Numbered from the stretch's first letter, positions 17,363 to 27,131 are shown. The stretch: 64,000 nt of DNA from Pseudaestuariivita rosea (GCF_017592335.1 NZ_JACNMP010000007.1:1-64000), one strand, 5' to 3'. Numbers and translations are program-made. Notes: generated by a model not told the origin, from the letters alone.

Positions 17363-17956
17363 ATGCCAATGGCACGTAAACAGGGATCACATTCCGAAAT
17401 CACCGGCCCGCGGGTTCACAGCGCGGCATTGCGGCTGTTTGCGCAGCATGGGTTTGCGGCCGTATCAATGCGTCAGATCGCGTCGGACGTGGGCGTGCAG
17501 GCGGGGGCGCTTTACAACTATACCCCTGATAAACAAAGCCTTTTGTTCGATCTGATGAAGGGCCATATGGATGAATTGCTGGCCGCCCATTCACAAGCCG
17601 ACATCAGTGGCGATCCCTTGCAACGGCTTGAGGCCTTTACCCGTTTTCACATCGACTTCCATCTTGAAAGGCCCGATCACGTCTTCATTTCGTATATGGA
17701 GCTGCGCAATCTGACGACCGAGAATTTCACAGTGATCGAGGAATTGCGCCGCACCTATGAAAACGCGCTTGAAACGATCCTGCGCGATGGTGCTGCGCGG
17801 CGGGTGTTTGTTTTGAATGACACCAAGATCACCGCGCTGGCCCTGATCGCAATGTTGACGGGCGTGACAAGCTGGTACCGTGCCACCGGTCGACTGACCC
17901 AGAACGAGGTCGCCGATCTATACTGGGAATTGGTGAAAAATACTGTGGGCGCTTAG
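17363..17956 (+). CDS. TetR/AcrR-family transcriptional regulator
   Basis: A 197-residue repressor. The N-terminal helix-turn-helix is clear: ALRLFAQHGFAAVSMRQIA followed by VGVQAGALYNYTPDKQSLL. The C-terminal domain (residues ~75-195) would bind a small ligand; the pattern RLEAFTRFHIDFHLERPD and ALALIAMLTGVTSWY resembles regulators of acyl-CoA or branched-chain amino acid catabolism, but this is weak. A palindromic operator overlaps its promoter (17339-17356). No obvious target enzyme lies next to it, so targets may be remote. An in-frame ATG at 17369 is an alternative start. Confidence 0.85.
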   Translation: MPMARKQGSHSEITGPRVHSAALRLFAQHGFAAVSMRQIASDVGVQAGALYNYTPDKQSLLFDLMKGHMDELLAAHSQADISGDPLQRLEAFTRFHIDFHLERPDHVFISYMELRNLTTENFTVIEELRRTYENALETILRDGAARRVFVLNDTKITALALIAMLTGVTSWYRATGRLTQNEVADLYWELVKNTVGA

Positions 17957-18054
17957 ATGTATGGTCTCTGAGCCGATCAAATTGATTTGCCGCTCAATGA
18001 TTTAGGCGTTGTCTTTGGTATTTTCGTCTATCGGGTGCCTGAGGGGTGCTGCAT

Positions 18055-20385
18055 CTATTGCGCGGCGTAAGCCTTTGTAGGGGAAACGAAATTATCGATA
18101 ACTTCAATCAACTGCTCTTTTCGCAGGGGTTTCGAGAGATAGTGGTTCATACCAGCATCAAGGCATCGTTTTTGATCCTCTTCCAGAACATTGGCCGTCA
18201 AAGCAATGATTGGAACAGGCTGGCGTTCATTCTGGGCCTCAATCTGCCTGATATGTTTCGTGGCAGACAAGCCGTCAAGTTCGGGCATTGAGATATCCAT
18301 CAAGATCAGATCAGGCTGCTCTTTTTCAAAGATATCAATCGCTTCGTGACCATTCTGAGCCGTCATGATGTCGAAATTCATATTTTTCAGCATTGCTTTC
18401 ACGATCGCCTGGTTTGTCAGATTATCGTCTGCTAAAAGAAGCCGACCACTGATTTTGCTGAACGCATTGTCCGACTTATTCTTGGTTTGTCGGGGTCTAT
18501 TGTTCGATACCATCGACCGAATGCGTGAAGGATGCAGCGGATTGCGTATCACAAAGATACCGGGCCTCTCTGCATAGGACGTCAGTTGGTTAACCAGCAT
18601 CGCGGGGGCCGCAATGGCAAGGCTGGAACCGGATTCTTGGATCGCTGTAATTAAACGATCAAACAATGGGTCTGAGCTGAATTGATGGTGGCAGACGATC
18701 AAGCCCCGCTTGTTTACTGATGCATCCATATGCTGTAGTGCGGCCTGCATAGTCGAAACAACCGTGGCCCTGATACCAAGATGGTCAAACTGCCGCACGG
18801 CCGCATTGGCCGAGATATCACAGCCCATGATCAGAAGTGCTGCATGATATCTGATATCTAGTGGGCTGGCCTTTTGTTCAAATGGCATATCTATCGTGAC
18901 GCTAAAGTTCGATCCTTGCCCTTCCACTGACGTCACATCAATATGTCCGCCCATCAGTCGCGCAAGGCGCATCGCGATGGTCAGACCAAGTCCAGTGCCG
19001 CCATATTTGCGACTAACGGCACCGTCAGCTTGTTGAAACGCATCGAAAATCTTGTCGATGACCGTGTCCGGAATACCTACTCCGGTGTCCTGAACCGAAA
19101 AAGTCAGACCTATTTTGTCGCTATTGAGTATGCCTTCAACCGATAGTTTGACATAGCCGGTGGCGGTAAATTTAATGGCATTGCCGATCAGGTTGATCAG
19201 AATTTGTCGCAGACGCCCATCATCTGCGGTGACAAATTTGGGTAGTCGTGGGTCAATATCTATTATGAACTCTATGTTTTTTGCGTCAGCTTCGATCGCC
19301 AGAAGATCACCAATATCCTCGATAAGTTCACCAAGTCTAAAGCGACGGGGGGCCAGTTCAATCTGTCCGGCTTCCACTTTCGATAGGTCAAGAATATCGT
19401 TGATAATACCCAGTAGGGCCTGCCCTGAACTTGAAACCGTTTTGACGTAACATCTCTGTTCGTCACTTAAAGGCGTCTCAAGAAGCACGTTAGACATCCC
19501 CAAAACGGCGTTCATCGGCGTTCTGATTTCATGGCTCATCGTGGCCAAAAATTCCGACTTCGCTTTCGCGGCTGCCTTGGCGTCCTGCAATGCCACCGCC
19601 AGGTTTTTTTCCCGTTCAGCCAATTTCGCCGTCCGTTCGCGTACTTTCTTTTCAAGCGAAATGGTCAAGGCCTGACGTTCCTGCAGCAATGCCGAAAGAC
19701 GTGAAACCATAGCCTGAATTGATCGGCCCAATTGCCCGATTTCATCTTGACCGGCTACTGGAATATCGGTCATCAGGTGGCCATCGGACACGAGATCGGC
19801 GGCATGTGTCAAACGAACGACGCGGTATGAAATGCGCCGCGCCAGAACCCATGCCCCTGCGCAGACAGGCAACAGACACAATAGCGCCAAAAGGATCGAC
19901 TCGGTCATCTGCTTGCTGACGCGTTCCTGTAATTCGATCGACGAACGCGCAATCAACACATGCCCAATGGCCGGCGCCCCGCTGGTTACTAGGGGAACGG
20001 CGGCAAATGAATATTGACTGGCTGCCATTGTTACAGGCTCAACGCGACTACAGGCATCCTTGGCAAAGTCGGCGTATGTTTTCCAGATACTGGGGTCGCC
20101 CGCCTGAACCAGCACTTGTCCTTTTTCATCGACAATCATGATGCTGATCATTGCATGGTTAGCCATCACACTATTGGCCAGTCGTTCAAGCCCCCGGAAA
20201 TCGAAGTTATAGGCCGCGTCAAAGGCGGAAACGGCGGCCGAGTCCGCCATTGTCGCCGTTTGTCTTTGAAAGGCCGACGCCGCACGTTCCCGATCCAAAA
20301 TGATCGAAACCGTTGCCATAGACCCCGCCACCAGCAAAACGCAACATAGCGTAAAGGTCAGGATGGTGGTGCCAAGTCGCTTCAT
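18055..20385 (-). CDS. Hybrid sensor histidine kinase with one active and one degenerate receiver
   Basis: A 776-residue membrane kinase. Residues ~8-28 and ~162-182 are membrane helices flanking a ~130-residue periplasmic domain. HAMP (~185-238), a coiled coil, HisKA with phosphorylatable His285 ([16 protein letters not shown]), and HATPase with [18 protein letters not shown] follow. Residues ~515-630 look like a receiver that lost its Asp (LIVCHHQ at the site). The last ~125 residues are a true receiver with DD near 653 and acceptor Asp697 ([13 protein letters not shown]). It overlaps by four bases the upstream gene for a PhnD-like periplasmic binding protein, likely its signal-sensing partner. 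No output regulator is encoded nearby. Confidence 0.9.
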   Translation of the reverse strand: MKRLGTTILTFTLCCVLLVAGSMATVSIILDRERAASAFQRQTATMADSAAVSAFDAAYNFDFRGLERLANSVMANHAMISIMIVDEKGQVLVQAGDPSIWKTYADFAKDACSRVEPVTMAASQYSFAAVPLVTSGAPAIGHVLIARSSIELQERVSKQMTESILLALLCLLPVCAGAWVLARRISYRVVRLTHAADLVSDGHLMTDIPVAGQDEIGQLGRSIQAMVSRLSALLQERQALTISLEKKVRERTAKLAEREKNLAVALQDAKAAAKAKSEFLATMSHEIRTPMNAVLGMSNVLLETPLSDEQRCYVKTVSSSGQALLGIINDILDLSKVEAGQIELAPRRFRLGELIEDIGDLLAIEADAKNIEFIIDIDPRLPKFVTADDGRLRQILINLIGNAIKFTATGYVKLSVEGILNSDKIGLTFSVQDTGVGIPDTVIDKIFDAFQQADGAVSRKYGGTGLGLTIAMRLARLMGGHIDVTSVEGQGSNFSVTIDMPFEQKASPLDIRYHAALLIMGCDISANAAVRQFDHLGIRATVVSTMQAALQHMDASVNKRGLIVCHHQFSSDPLFDRLITAIQESGSSLAIAAPAMLVNQLTSYAERPGIFVIRNPLHPSRIRSMVSNNRPRQTKNKSDNAFSKISGRLLLADDNLTNQAIVKAMLKNMNFDIMTAQNGHEAIDIFEKEQPDLILMDISMPELDGLSATKHIRQIEAQNERQPVPIIALTANVLEEDQKRCLDAGMNHYLSKPLRKEQLIEVIDNFVSPTKAYAAQ

Positions 20386-21287
20386 GTCCCCGGGTTTGCC
20401 ATCAGCATCTGCAATTCATCCTGAATGCGATCCATGAATGCGCGATCCTCAGCAGGAATTTCATCAAATTCCACGGTGCCATCAAAGGCCATCATGACAC
20501 CAAGACCGTCTTTCGATGTGCCAAGCGACATGAAAACCGTTTTCAGAAAAGCAGCATCTTGGTCGTTAACGGTGGGCGAAAAACTGACGACATTACGCGG
20601 TATGTAAGGGGTCATATGGATCGCGCGCAGCTTTTGATCTGAGGACTTATTATGCGAAATCAGATCGTTTTCGGCGCTAAAGCCAGCCTCGGCCCGGCCC
20701 CGTACGACCCATTCGATCGTGTTGTCTTCGTCACCGGAAACAGCATAGCCAATCTTGTCAGTGGGCCGCGGTGCACGCAGGTCTTGAACCTGTTCGAACA
20801 CATAACCATCATCGGCCAAAGACAGACGCGGCAGCAGATATCCGGTCGTGGCATAGAGATCTTCCACGCCCACCAGCTTTCCGGTCAGGTCCTGCACCGA
20901 CTGAATATCGCTGTCTTCGCGCACGAAAACGACCGACCGATACTGCGCCACGCCCCGCTTCCAGCGGCGCAGCACCATCTTGCCACCTGATTTTGTGTTG
21001 ACAACCAAGGACTTCAGCGCGCTGTCGATATAGATATCAATATCGCCCTGTTTCATGGCCATGACCATCTGAGGCACATCGGGGAACATCACGACTTCGA
21101 CCCGATCATAGCTTGACCCTGGCAGTTGCCCCTCAAGATACGTCGCAAAGGGCACATAATCACGGATTTCGTTGCTGGGTTCATCCGATATTGTTCCGAT
21201 GCGCAGCGGTTCGGCGACCACTGCGGCCGCCATGACAAAGATCGTCAGCAGTGGTGCCAATACCATTCGGATCAACGTTATATACAT
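20382..21287 (-). CDS. PhnD-like periplasmic substrate-binding protein (sensor partner)
   Basis: A 301-residue periplasmic protein with an N-terminal signal peptide ([20 protein letters not shown], cleavage near VVAE). The mature part has the PhnD/phosphite-binding pattern: [20 protein letters not shown], the YLEGQL segment, [16 protein letters not shown] and [18 protein letters not shown]. No ABC permease or ATPase is nearby. Its stop overlaps the start of the hybrid histidine kinase, so the two are translationally coupled. This points to a role as ligand receptor for the kinase rather than in transport. The ligand, perhaps an oxyanion, is unknown. Confidence 0.82.
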   Translation of the reverse strand: MYITLIRMVLAPLLTIFVMAAAVVAEPLRIGTISDEPSNEIRDYVPFATYLEGQLPGSSYDRVEVVMFPDVPQMVMAMKQGDIDIYIDSALKSLVVNTKSGGKMVLRRWKRGVAQYRSVVFVREDSDIQSVQDLTGKLVGVEDLYATTGYLLPRLSLADDGYVFEQVQDLRAPRPTDKIGYAVSGDEDNTIEWVVRGRAEAGFSAENDLISHNKSSDQKLRAIHMTPYIPRNVVSFSPTVNDQDAAFLKTVFMSLGTSKDGLGVMMAFDGTVEFDEIPAEDRAFMDRIQDELQMLMANPGT

Positions 21288-21391
21288 AATTCCCCCTTTT
21301 TCCGATCATTTGCAGTCCTGTTCACGAACATATGCGGAACAGTCTTGCGAAATCGTAAACGAGGAAGGGGGCCGCCGGCAGATTTTTTAGA

Positions 21392-22594
21392 CTATGCTGC
21401 CTTGCGGCGGTTGGGACGTCGTTTCCGGTTGGGCCGCGCTGGCTTTTGACGGGTGTCGCCAGACGGACCCCATCTTGTGCCGCCCAAAACCGGTATGTCG
21501 CGCCCCATCGTCTTTTGGATCGCCTTCAATTCTGACATTTCAGCGGGTGCACAATAGGCCACTGCACTGCCATCGCGCCCGGCCCGTGCCGTACGACCGA
21601 TCCGGTGAACATAGTTGTCGGGCACATTCGGCAGATCAAAGTTGTAGACATGGCGCACGTCGGGAATATCAAGCCCACGGGCGGCGACATCAGTGGCCAC
21701 AAGAACATTCAACTGACCCTTGCGAAATTCTTTAATCGCCCGTTCCCGCTGGCCCTGGGATTTGTTGCCATGTATCGCAGTGACCTCAAAATCATGCTTC
21801 AAAAGAGCTTTCGTCAGCCGGTCTGCGCCATGTTTGGTACGGGTAAAAACCAGCGCTTTGTCTTTCGGATGTGCGTTCAAGTGTTTTATCAAAAGCGCGG
21901 TCTTGTCGGATTGTTCAACGAAATGAAGACCCTGGACAATCTTTTCGGCGGGCTTTCCGGGGGGCGATACTTGAACCCGCACAGGATCGGTCAGATAGGT
22001 CGCGGCCAGTTCAGACATCTGCTTGGGCATTGTGGCCGAAAACAACATGGTCTGACGATCAGCCGGCAAAAGAGGAGCAATCCGGCGCAGGGCATGAATA
22101 AAACCCAGATCAAGCATCTGGTCCGCTTCATCCAGAACCAGAAACTGTGCCACATCCAAACGCACGGCCTTGCGGTCCAACAGATCGATCAGCCGCCCAG
22201 GCGTGGCCACCAAAAGGTCGCTGCCCCGCTGCAGCCTGTTGATCTGAGCATTGATGGATGCGCCGCCCACCACAAGATTAACCTTGATATGAGAGCCTTT
22301 GGTATAATCTGTAACGTTATCAAAGATTTGTTTGGCCAGTTCGCGGGTGGGGGCCAGGATAAGACCGCGCACTGTCTTTAGGTCCGGTTTGGTGCCTGCC
22401 TGCATCAAATGCTGCACCATGGGCAGACTGAAGGCGGCGGTTTTCCCGGTGCCGGTTTGGGCAATGCCCATGACATCCCGGCCGGTCAGGGCAAGGGGAA
22501 TGGCCTTTTGCTGAATAGGGGTGGGATCTGTAATGCTTTGTGTTTTCAAGGTCTTAACGATGCGGGGGTTAAGTCCCAGTGTTTCGAATGTCAT
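21392..22594 (-). CDS. DEAD-box RNA helicase (RhlE-like)
   Basis: A 400-residue ATP-dependent RNA helicase. Motifs in order: Q motif (DPTPIQQKAIPLAL), Walker A AQTGTGKTAA, PTRELAKQ, TPGRLIDLL, DEAD (VLDEADQML), SAT, then VFTRTKHGADRL, ATDVAARGLDIPDV and HRIGRTARAGRDG. A basic tail (KPARPNRKRRPNRRKAA) would bind RNA. The ATG at 22594 is chosen since the conserved N-terminus begins MTFETLGLNPRIVK. RhlE-type helicases assist ribosome assembly and mRNA decay, often in the cold. It has a long untranslated upstream region, as cold-regulated helicase genes often do. Confidence 0.93.
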   Translation of the reverse strand: MTFETLGLNPRIVKTLKTQSITDPTPIQQKAIPLALTGRDVMGIAQTGTGKTAAFSLPMVQHLMQAGTKPDLKTVRGLILAPTRELAKQIFDNVTDYTKGSHIKVNLVVGGASINAQINRLQRGSDLLVATPGRLIDLLDRKAVRLDVAQFLVLDEADQMLDLGFIHALRRIAPLLPADRQTMLFSATMPKQMSELAATYLTDPVRVQVSPPGKPAEKIVQGLHFVEQSDKTALLIKHLNAHPKDKALVFTRTKHGADRLTKALLKHDFEVTAIHGNKSQGQRERAIKEFRKGQLNVLVATDVAARGLDIPDVRHVYNFDLPNVPDNYVHRIGRTARAGRDGSAVAYCAPAEMSELKAIQKTMGRDIPVLGGTRWGPSGDTRQKPARPNRKRRPNRRKAA

Positions 22595-22918
22595 AACTCT
22601 GTTTGTCCTATCGGTGCCACAGATGTGAGCCGCAGCAAAAAGAAATCGCTGCCGTGCCATGCAGGCCAACGGGCGATATCGGGTTGCGCGACGCCTAAGC
22701 CTCAGACCGCATTGTCTGACGGGCCGTCACCGCGCTGGACCCCCGCGTGAAATGGGAAACCTTGGTAAAACCGGAGTTCTGGAGCGTCTGCAAATTGCAG
22801 GATCGCATCTGCTCACGCGGCAGAGAACATCCTGAGCGGCATATGAACGCCAGCTATTGATAAGTCAACAGTATAAAGTCGGTAGGGTGTTATTAACGCC
22901 AAACATGGTCAAAACACG
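22595..22918. other. 324-base region without a gene, upstream of the helicase
   Basis: This stretch holds the promoter side of the DEAD-box helicase gene and the 3' side of the HTH/PBP-like regulator gene, both on the minus strand. I see no convincing coding frame, no strong terminator and no copy of the dispersed repeats. The part near 22840-22900 is AT-rich (TTGATAAGTCAACAGTATAAAG). Confidence 0.4.
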
Positions 22919-23806
22919 TCACAGGACCGGCGCGTTATAGTGTATACGGCCCAGGCCGGATATATCGTAACCACCCATTTCTGCTGCCCGATTTTTAAAG
23001 TCAGGACTACCAAGAAATTTCATAAACATTTGAAAAGGCTGATCAAAATAAGCACTGCGCCAGATCAGGATATCGAAGCGTTCGTCGACAACGGGGATGA
23101 AATCCAGCTTGAACTGCGCGGCCACGGCGGCGATGCCAAAGCCCACGTCGGCGCGCCCTTCGGCAATGGCGGCTGCGATATCCTGTTCGGTGCGGGCAGG
23201 GGTCGCCATTTGATCAAGGCTGCTCAGATCAAGGCCCTGGTCCGCCGCCAGATGTTGCAGCAAACGCTGACTGGCGGCACTGTCCTGACGTTGGGCCAGC
23301 CGGTGGCCCTTGATCTGGGGCAGGGTCGTGATGCCATGCGGGTTGTCGGGCGCAGTCAGTATCCCGCGCTGGCGACGGGCAAATTCGATCAGCACGACCG
23401 GGCTGTCGGGTACCTGACCTGCCACGGTTTGGCTGTTCCAACCATCCGGTTCGTGAATGTGCAGCCCGCAAGCGATGGCCTGCTGGCCCGCAAGCCGGTC
23501 CAGCCCATCGTGGCTGCCGTCAAAGAAACCGGCAATGCCGCTGCCAGATGCGCGCAAGGCCCAGTCCAGCAAAGGGTCATGGCTGCCCACAAAGATATTC
23601 GGCAAAACGATGGATGCACTGTGCGGGCCAGAGCGCGCCGAATGCAGCCAGGCCCGGATTTCTGCACGTGGAAACAACAGCTTACCAACCACCCGAACGC
23701 AGGGCACATCCCCGTTTGCGGCCATATCATAGACCTTGCGTTCCTTGATGCGCAGCAGATCAGCCAGTTCCCTGGTTGTCAGATATTCGGCACTGTGATC
23801 CTGCAT
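22919..23806 (-). CDS. One-component regulator: excisionase-type HTH fused to a periplasmic-binding-protein-like domain
   Basis: A 295-residue cytoplasmic protein. Residues 8-57 form a MerR/excisionase-type helix-turn-helix (YLTTRELADLLRIKERKVYD, then GKLLFPRAEIRAWL). Residues ~65-290 resemble molybdate/tungstate-type substrate-binding domains (IFVGSHDPLLDWAL and AAIAEGRADVGFGIAAVA). No signal peptide precedes that domain, so it senses a ligand inside the cell. It is the last gene on the minus-strand arm of the formate dehydrogenase locus. Comparable proteins sense molybdate or a related cofactor and regulate molybdoenzymes; applying this here is inference. Confidence 0.82.
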   Translation of the reverse strand: MQDHSAEYLTTRELADLLRIKERKVYDMAANGDVPCVRVVGKLLFPRAEIRAWLHSARSGPHSASIVLPNIFVGSHDPLLDWALRASGSGIAGFFDGSHDGLDRLAGQQAIACGLHIHEPDGWNSQTVAGQVPDSPVVLIEFARRQRGILTAPDNPHGITTLPQIKGHRLAQRQDSAASQRLLQHLAADQGLDLSSLDQMATPARTEQDIAAAIAEGRADVGFGIAAVAAQFKLDFIPVVDERFDILIWRSAYFDQPFQMFMKFLGSPDFKNRAAEMGGYDISGLGRIHYNAPVL

Positions 23807-23814
23807 GCGCTGAT

Positions 23815-23943
23815 CTAGTCGTCCAGGCGAACGGCCGCTCCTGTGCCCTGTTCGGCTGCAGAAAATCCGATCAGGTCAAGGGCATACCATGCGCCCACCG
23901 AAATCACGGCGGTTGCGGCAAAGGCGATCAGCATGGTTTTCAT
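23815..23943 (-). CDS. 42-residue predicted membrane peptide of the formate dehydrogenase operon
   Basis: A 43-codon frame whose ATG overlaps the stop of the WD40-cytochrome gene by four bases (ATGA), indicating translational coupling. The peptide has a short N-terminus (MKTM), one hydrophobic helix (LIAFAATAVISVGAWYALDL) and an acidic tail ending in LDD. It ends nine bases before the start of the regulator gene. I do not recognise a family. By analogy with small subunits of respiratory complexes it may stabilise the membrane part of the dehydrogenase. That is inference from position only. Confidence 0.6.
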   Translation of the reverse strand: MKTMLIAFAATAVISVGAWYALDLIGFSAAEQGTGAAVRLDD

Positions 23944-25241
23944 TGTTCTTGTGTCTCCGTTTCTGTCGCACGTTTCAGGAATGCGATCAGATCGTCGCGG
24001 TCCTGTTGTTGTGTAATCCGTTGCATCGGCATTTTCGACCCCGGAATGTAATGGTCGGGGCCTTCGTCGAAAAGGGCATCAATGGTGGTTTTATCCCAAA
24101 TGATGTCGGAATTCGTCAGCGTGGGCGAATAGCTGTAGTCGCTAACGGTGCCAGCCTTGCGCCCGAAGACGCCGTGCAGCGTCGGTCCCGCACGTCGCGC
24201 ACTGCCGGGGGTCAGCGTGTGACAGATGGAACATTTGCGGGCAAACTGACGTTCACCGTTTTCCATCGTTTCGGGGTCCTGCAGAAAGCTGCGGTCGGCG
24301 GTTTGCATCGGGCCGATCTCATCCATCTGGGCGATGGGCCAGGAATACATCGTATCGTCCAGCCCGCCTGCGTGGATATTTTGACCGTTCTGCGAAAACG
24401 CCAGCGCCCAGATGGGGCCTTTCAGCGTGGCCCGGAAATCGCGCACAATCTGCCATTGGGCGGTGTCGATGATCATGATAAAGCCCTCGCCATCGCCCAC
24501 GGCCAGCCGGGTCAGATCGGGCGATGGCACCATGGCCAGAATAGGTCGCCGGTCCAAGGTAAAATCGGCGATGCTATCCGCGTTTCGGGGATCAACAATG
24601 CGGGTCACGCCATCGACTGCACCATAGGCCAGCCATCCACCGGTTTCGTTCAAGACCAGCGTATTAATCCCGAAGCCATTAGACAGCAAAACGCGGATTT
24701 CGGTATCGGCGCTTAGATCCCATTCCCGGATCGATCCGTCAGCCGACGCGGTATAAAGTCTTTGACCATCGTCTGAAAAAACCACAGCGTTCACGCCTGC
24801 GCTATGTCCGGTCAGCACTCGGGCGGCACCGTCGTCCATAGACCAAAGCCCGATGGTGCCGTCCCAACTGGCCGAGGCGATCCAGGCGCCATCCGGCGAC
24901 ACCGCCAAGCCGGCGATCTTGCCCTGATGCTGACCTAAGACGCGCGACTGGCCCGTTTCAGTATCCCACAGAAGCACCTGAAAATCATCGCCCGCGGACA
25001 CGATCCGGGTGTCATCCACAAACAGAACGGATTTCACCGCAGCTTCGTGACCGTCCAGCCATTGCGGTGTTTCGCCAGACCACAAGCCAACGGCGTTATC
25101 AAAGCTGGCCGTCGCGATCTGGCCCGATGGCGAAACGGCGATCCCCATGACGGGGCCGCCGTGACCTTTCAGTGTAAAGAAGTCCTGCGCCAGCGCCCCG
25201 CAGGGCAGAAGTACTGCGCAAAGTACTGCGATCAGACGCAT
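23940..25241 (-). CDS. Periplasmic WD40-repeat protein fused to a c-type cytochrome
   Basis: A 433-residue exported protein. A signal peptide (MRLIAVLCAVLLPCGALAQ) is followed by about seven WD40-type repeats (GHGGPVMGIAVSPSG, GHEAAVKSVLFVDD, GHSAGVNAVVFSDDG and others) forming a beta-propeller. The last ~100 residues are a class I cytochrome c with one heme site, CSICH, and an axial-Met candidate in PGSKMPMQR. The ATG at 25241 starts one base after the stop of the cytochrome b subunit gene; a longer upstream frame lacks coding character. It likely carries electrons to or from formate dehydrogenase, with the propeller as docking platform. A fusion of these domains is uncommon. Confidence 0.88.
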   Translation of the reverse strand: MRLIAVLCAVLLPCGALAQDFFTLKGHGGPVMGIAVSPSGQIATASFDNAVGLWSGETPQWLDGHEAAVKSVLFVDDTRIVSAGDDFQVLLWDTETGQSRVLGQHQGKIAGLAVSPDGAWIASASWDGTIGLWSMDDGAARVLTGHSAGVNAVVFSDDGQRLYTASADGSIREWDLSADTEIRVLLSNGFGINTLVLNETGGWLAYGAVDGVTRIVDPRNADSIADFTLDRRPILAMVPSPDLTRLAVGDGEGFIMIIDTAQWQIVRDFRATLKGPIWALAFSQNGQNIHAGGLDDTMYSWPIAQMDEIGPMQTADRSFLQDPETMENGERQFARKCSICHTLTPGSARRAGPTLHGVFGRKAGTVSDYSYSPTLTNSDIIWDKTTIDALFDEGPDHYIPGSKMPMQRITQQQDRDDLIAFLKRATETETQEQ

Positions 25242-25242
25242 G

Positions 25243-26454
25243 CTATTCGGCAGGCGTTGCACTGGCCGACAGTTTTTCCTGCTCTTTTGCTTTGACTTCC
25301 TCAACCCACAGACCGTGGTGTTCCTTGGCCCATTGTTCCTCGACTTCGCCCGATCCCATAGCGTCAAAGGCACCTTCCATCCCGACCGAGCCGATATAGA
25401 TATGCGCCAGAATGATCGCCATAAAGACAAAGGCCACGATCGAATGCCAAAGCTGGGCGTATTGCATTTCTTCGTGTGGGGCCATGACCTCGGGCAGGGT
25501 GCCCAGACCCACAAGCTGGGGCAGGCCGGTATCGTTCAGGATGGCAAAGGTCTTGGCAAACATCGGCATCTCGAACGGGAACAGCAACGACAGGCCCGAC
25601 AGCGAAATCGAGACGCCCAAAAGCACCACGGACCAGAAGATCATCTTTTGCCCCGCGTTGAACTTTTTCGCAGGCGGGTGCACATCCTTGCTGAACAGAC
25701 CCCCTCCGACAGCCAGCCATTTCAGGTCGGTGCGGTTGGGAATGTTGTGCAAAACCCACATCACGAAAACCATCACCAGACCCAGCATAAAGGCCCAGGC
25801 GACGTTGTTGTGGATCCATTTGCAGGCCGTGGCGATCACCGCGAAAGCCTCATGCCCGAACAGCGGAATAAAGGCCACGCGCCCGAACAGCGACACAAGG
25901 CCGGTGATCCCAAGCAGAATGAACGACCCGGCCAGCAGCCAGTGGCCAAAGCGTTCAACGGCTTTAAATCGCGTGATCGTGCGCCCGGTCTTGGGGCCAT
26001 CAATCCGAATACGCCCGCGCAGAACGTAGAAGAGTGTCAGCAAACCAAGTGTGGCCAGCAGCAGATAACCGCCATAGGTCAGCAATGGTCCTTCGCGGAA
26101 CTGCACCCAGCCCATACCGGCGTCCTGGATCAGAACCTCGGCGGCCGGTCCACGGGACGATACGGTGACATCGGCCGTGCCATAACGCAAGGCGCGGTAA
26201 ATCTCGCTATCAGAGGTGCCCCCAAGAGTGCCCAGGGGGTCATTCATACCCGCAGCATTGTCGGGATTGCCTATGGCATCGCTGCGGAAACTGTCATCAA
26301 TCTGTTCGCCCCTCTGACGCGCCAGAATATCTTCTAGCGTCTGTGCCCCGCCGGTTGCAGAACGATCAACGGGGGCAGGGGTCTCGGCGTCTTGTGCGGC
26401 CACGGGCATCATCAGCGTGACGGTCAGAAGCAAGGCAAGGAAAGAGCGAAACAT
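25243..26454 (-). CDS. fdoI: Formate dehydrogenase gamma subunit (cytochrome b556)
   Basis: A 403-residue membrane subunit that takes electrons from the Fe-S subunit and reduces quinone through two b hemes. A signal peptide and a ~120-residue periplasmic stretch precede a membrane helix (YGGYLLLATLGLLTLFYVL), which is longer than in the E. coli FdoI type and typical of alphaproteobacterial forms. The core has four helices with heme-ligand histidines in ERFGHWLLAGSFILLGITGL, KWIHNNVAWAFMLGLVMV and QLWHSIVAFVFMAIILAHIY. Adjacent genes encode the beta and alpha subunits. The gene symbol follows the E. coli FdoI family; functional equivalence is inferred. Confidence 0.88.
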   Translation of the reverse strand: MFRSFLALLLTVTLMMPVAAQDAETPAPVDRSATGGAQTLEDILARQRGEQIDDSFRSDAIGNPDNAAGMNDPLGTLGGTSDSEIYRALRYGTADVTVSSRGPAAEVLIQDAGMGWVQFREGPLLTYGGYLLLATLGLLTLFYVLRGRIRIDGPKTGRTITRFKAVERFGHWLLAGSFILLGITGLVSLFGRVAFIPLFGHEAFAVIATACKWIHNNVAWAFMLGLVMVFVMWVLHNIPNRTDLKWLAVGGGLFSKDVHPPAKKFNAGQKMIFWSVVLLGVSISLSGLSLLFPFEMPMFAKTFAILNDTGLPQLVGLGTLPEVMAPHEEMQYAQLWHSIVAFVFMAIILAHIYIGSVGMEGAFDAMGSGEVEEQWAKEHHGLWVEEVKAKEQEKLSASATPAE

Positions 26455-26537
26455 GGAAAGATGATCCTTGTTTATATCAATGGGTCAAAGGACGGCCCCG
26501 AAAGGCCGCCCCTGGATCTTGACGAAGCTGAAGGCGC

Positions 26538-27131
26538 TTAGCCGCCTTTCTGGTCGTAGGCCGTGCCCCAGCCCCAGGCGCCTGATCCGAAACCACGGGC
26601 AACGACACGTTCGCGATAGATATCGGATACCGTATCACCGTCACCGGCCAGCAGGGCCTTGGTCGAACACATCTCGGCGCAGATGGGCAGCTTGCCCTCG
26701 GCGATCCGGTTGCGTCCGTATTTCTGGAACTCGGCCTCGGAGTGGGTTTCCTCGGGGCCACCGGCGCAGAAGGTACATTTGTCCATCTTGCCGCGCGATC
26801 CGAAGTTGCCCGCCTGCGGGTACTGCGGCGCGCCGAAAGGACACGCATAGAAACAGTAGCCACAGCCGATGCACAGGTCCTTTGAGTGCAGGACCACACC
26901 TTCTTCGTTCTGATAGAAGCAGTCCACAGGGCAGACTGCCATGCAGGGCGCGTCAGAACAGTGCATACAGGCGACCGAGATCGACCGTTCACCGGGTTTA
27001 CCATCATTGATGGTCACCACCCGGCGGCGGTTGATGCCCCAGGGCACCTCATGTTCGTTCTTACACGCTGTGACGCAGGCGTTGCATTCAATGCAGCGTT
27101 CGGCGTCGCAGAGAAACTTAGCTCTTGCCAT
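26538..27131 (-). CDS. Formate dehydrogenase beta subunit (iron-sulfur)
   Basis: A 197-residue ferredoxin-type subunit carrying four [4Fe-4S] clusters. Cysteine motifs seen are [45 protein letters not shown] and a later CTFC with further cysteines. It lacks a signal peptide, so it would be carried through the Tat system bound to the alpha subunit. It is shorter than E. coli FdoH and lacks the C-terminal membrane anchor, as usual for the FdhB3-like type. It lies 13 bases after the alpha-subunit gene and 83 bases before the gamma-subunit gene. Confidence 0.9.
   Translation of the reverse strand: MARAKFLCDAERCIECNACVTACKNEHEVPWGINRRRVVTINDGKPGERSISVACMHCSDAPCMAVCPVDCFYQNEEGVVLHSKDLCIGCGYCFYACPFGAPQYPQAGNFGSRGKMDKCTFCAGGPEETHSEAEFQKYGRNRIAEGKLPICAEMCSTKALLAGDGDTVSDIYRERVVARGFGSGAWGWGTAYDQKGG

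Noticed and set aside
25240-26337. A 365-codon plus-strand frame opposite the cytochrome b subunit gene
   Set aside because: His/Gln-rich antisense translation typical of a shadow frame; the minus-strand protein has clear heme and membrane motifs.
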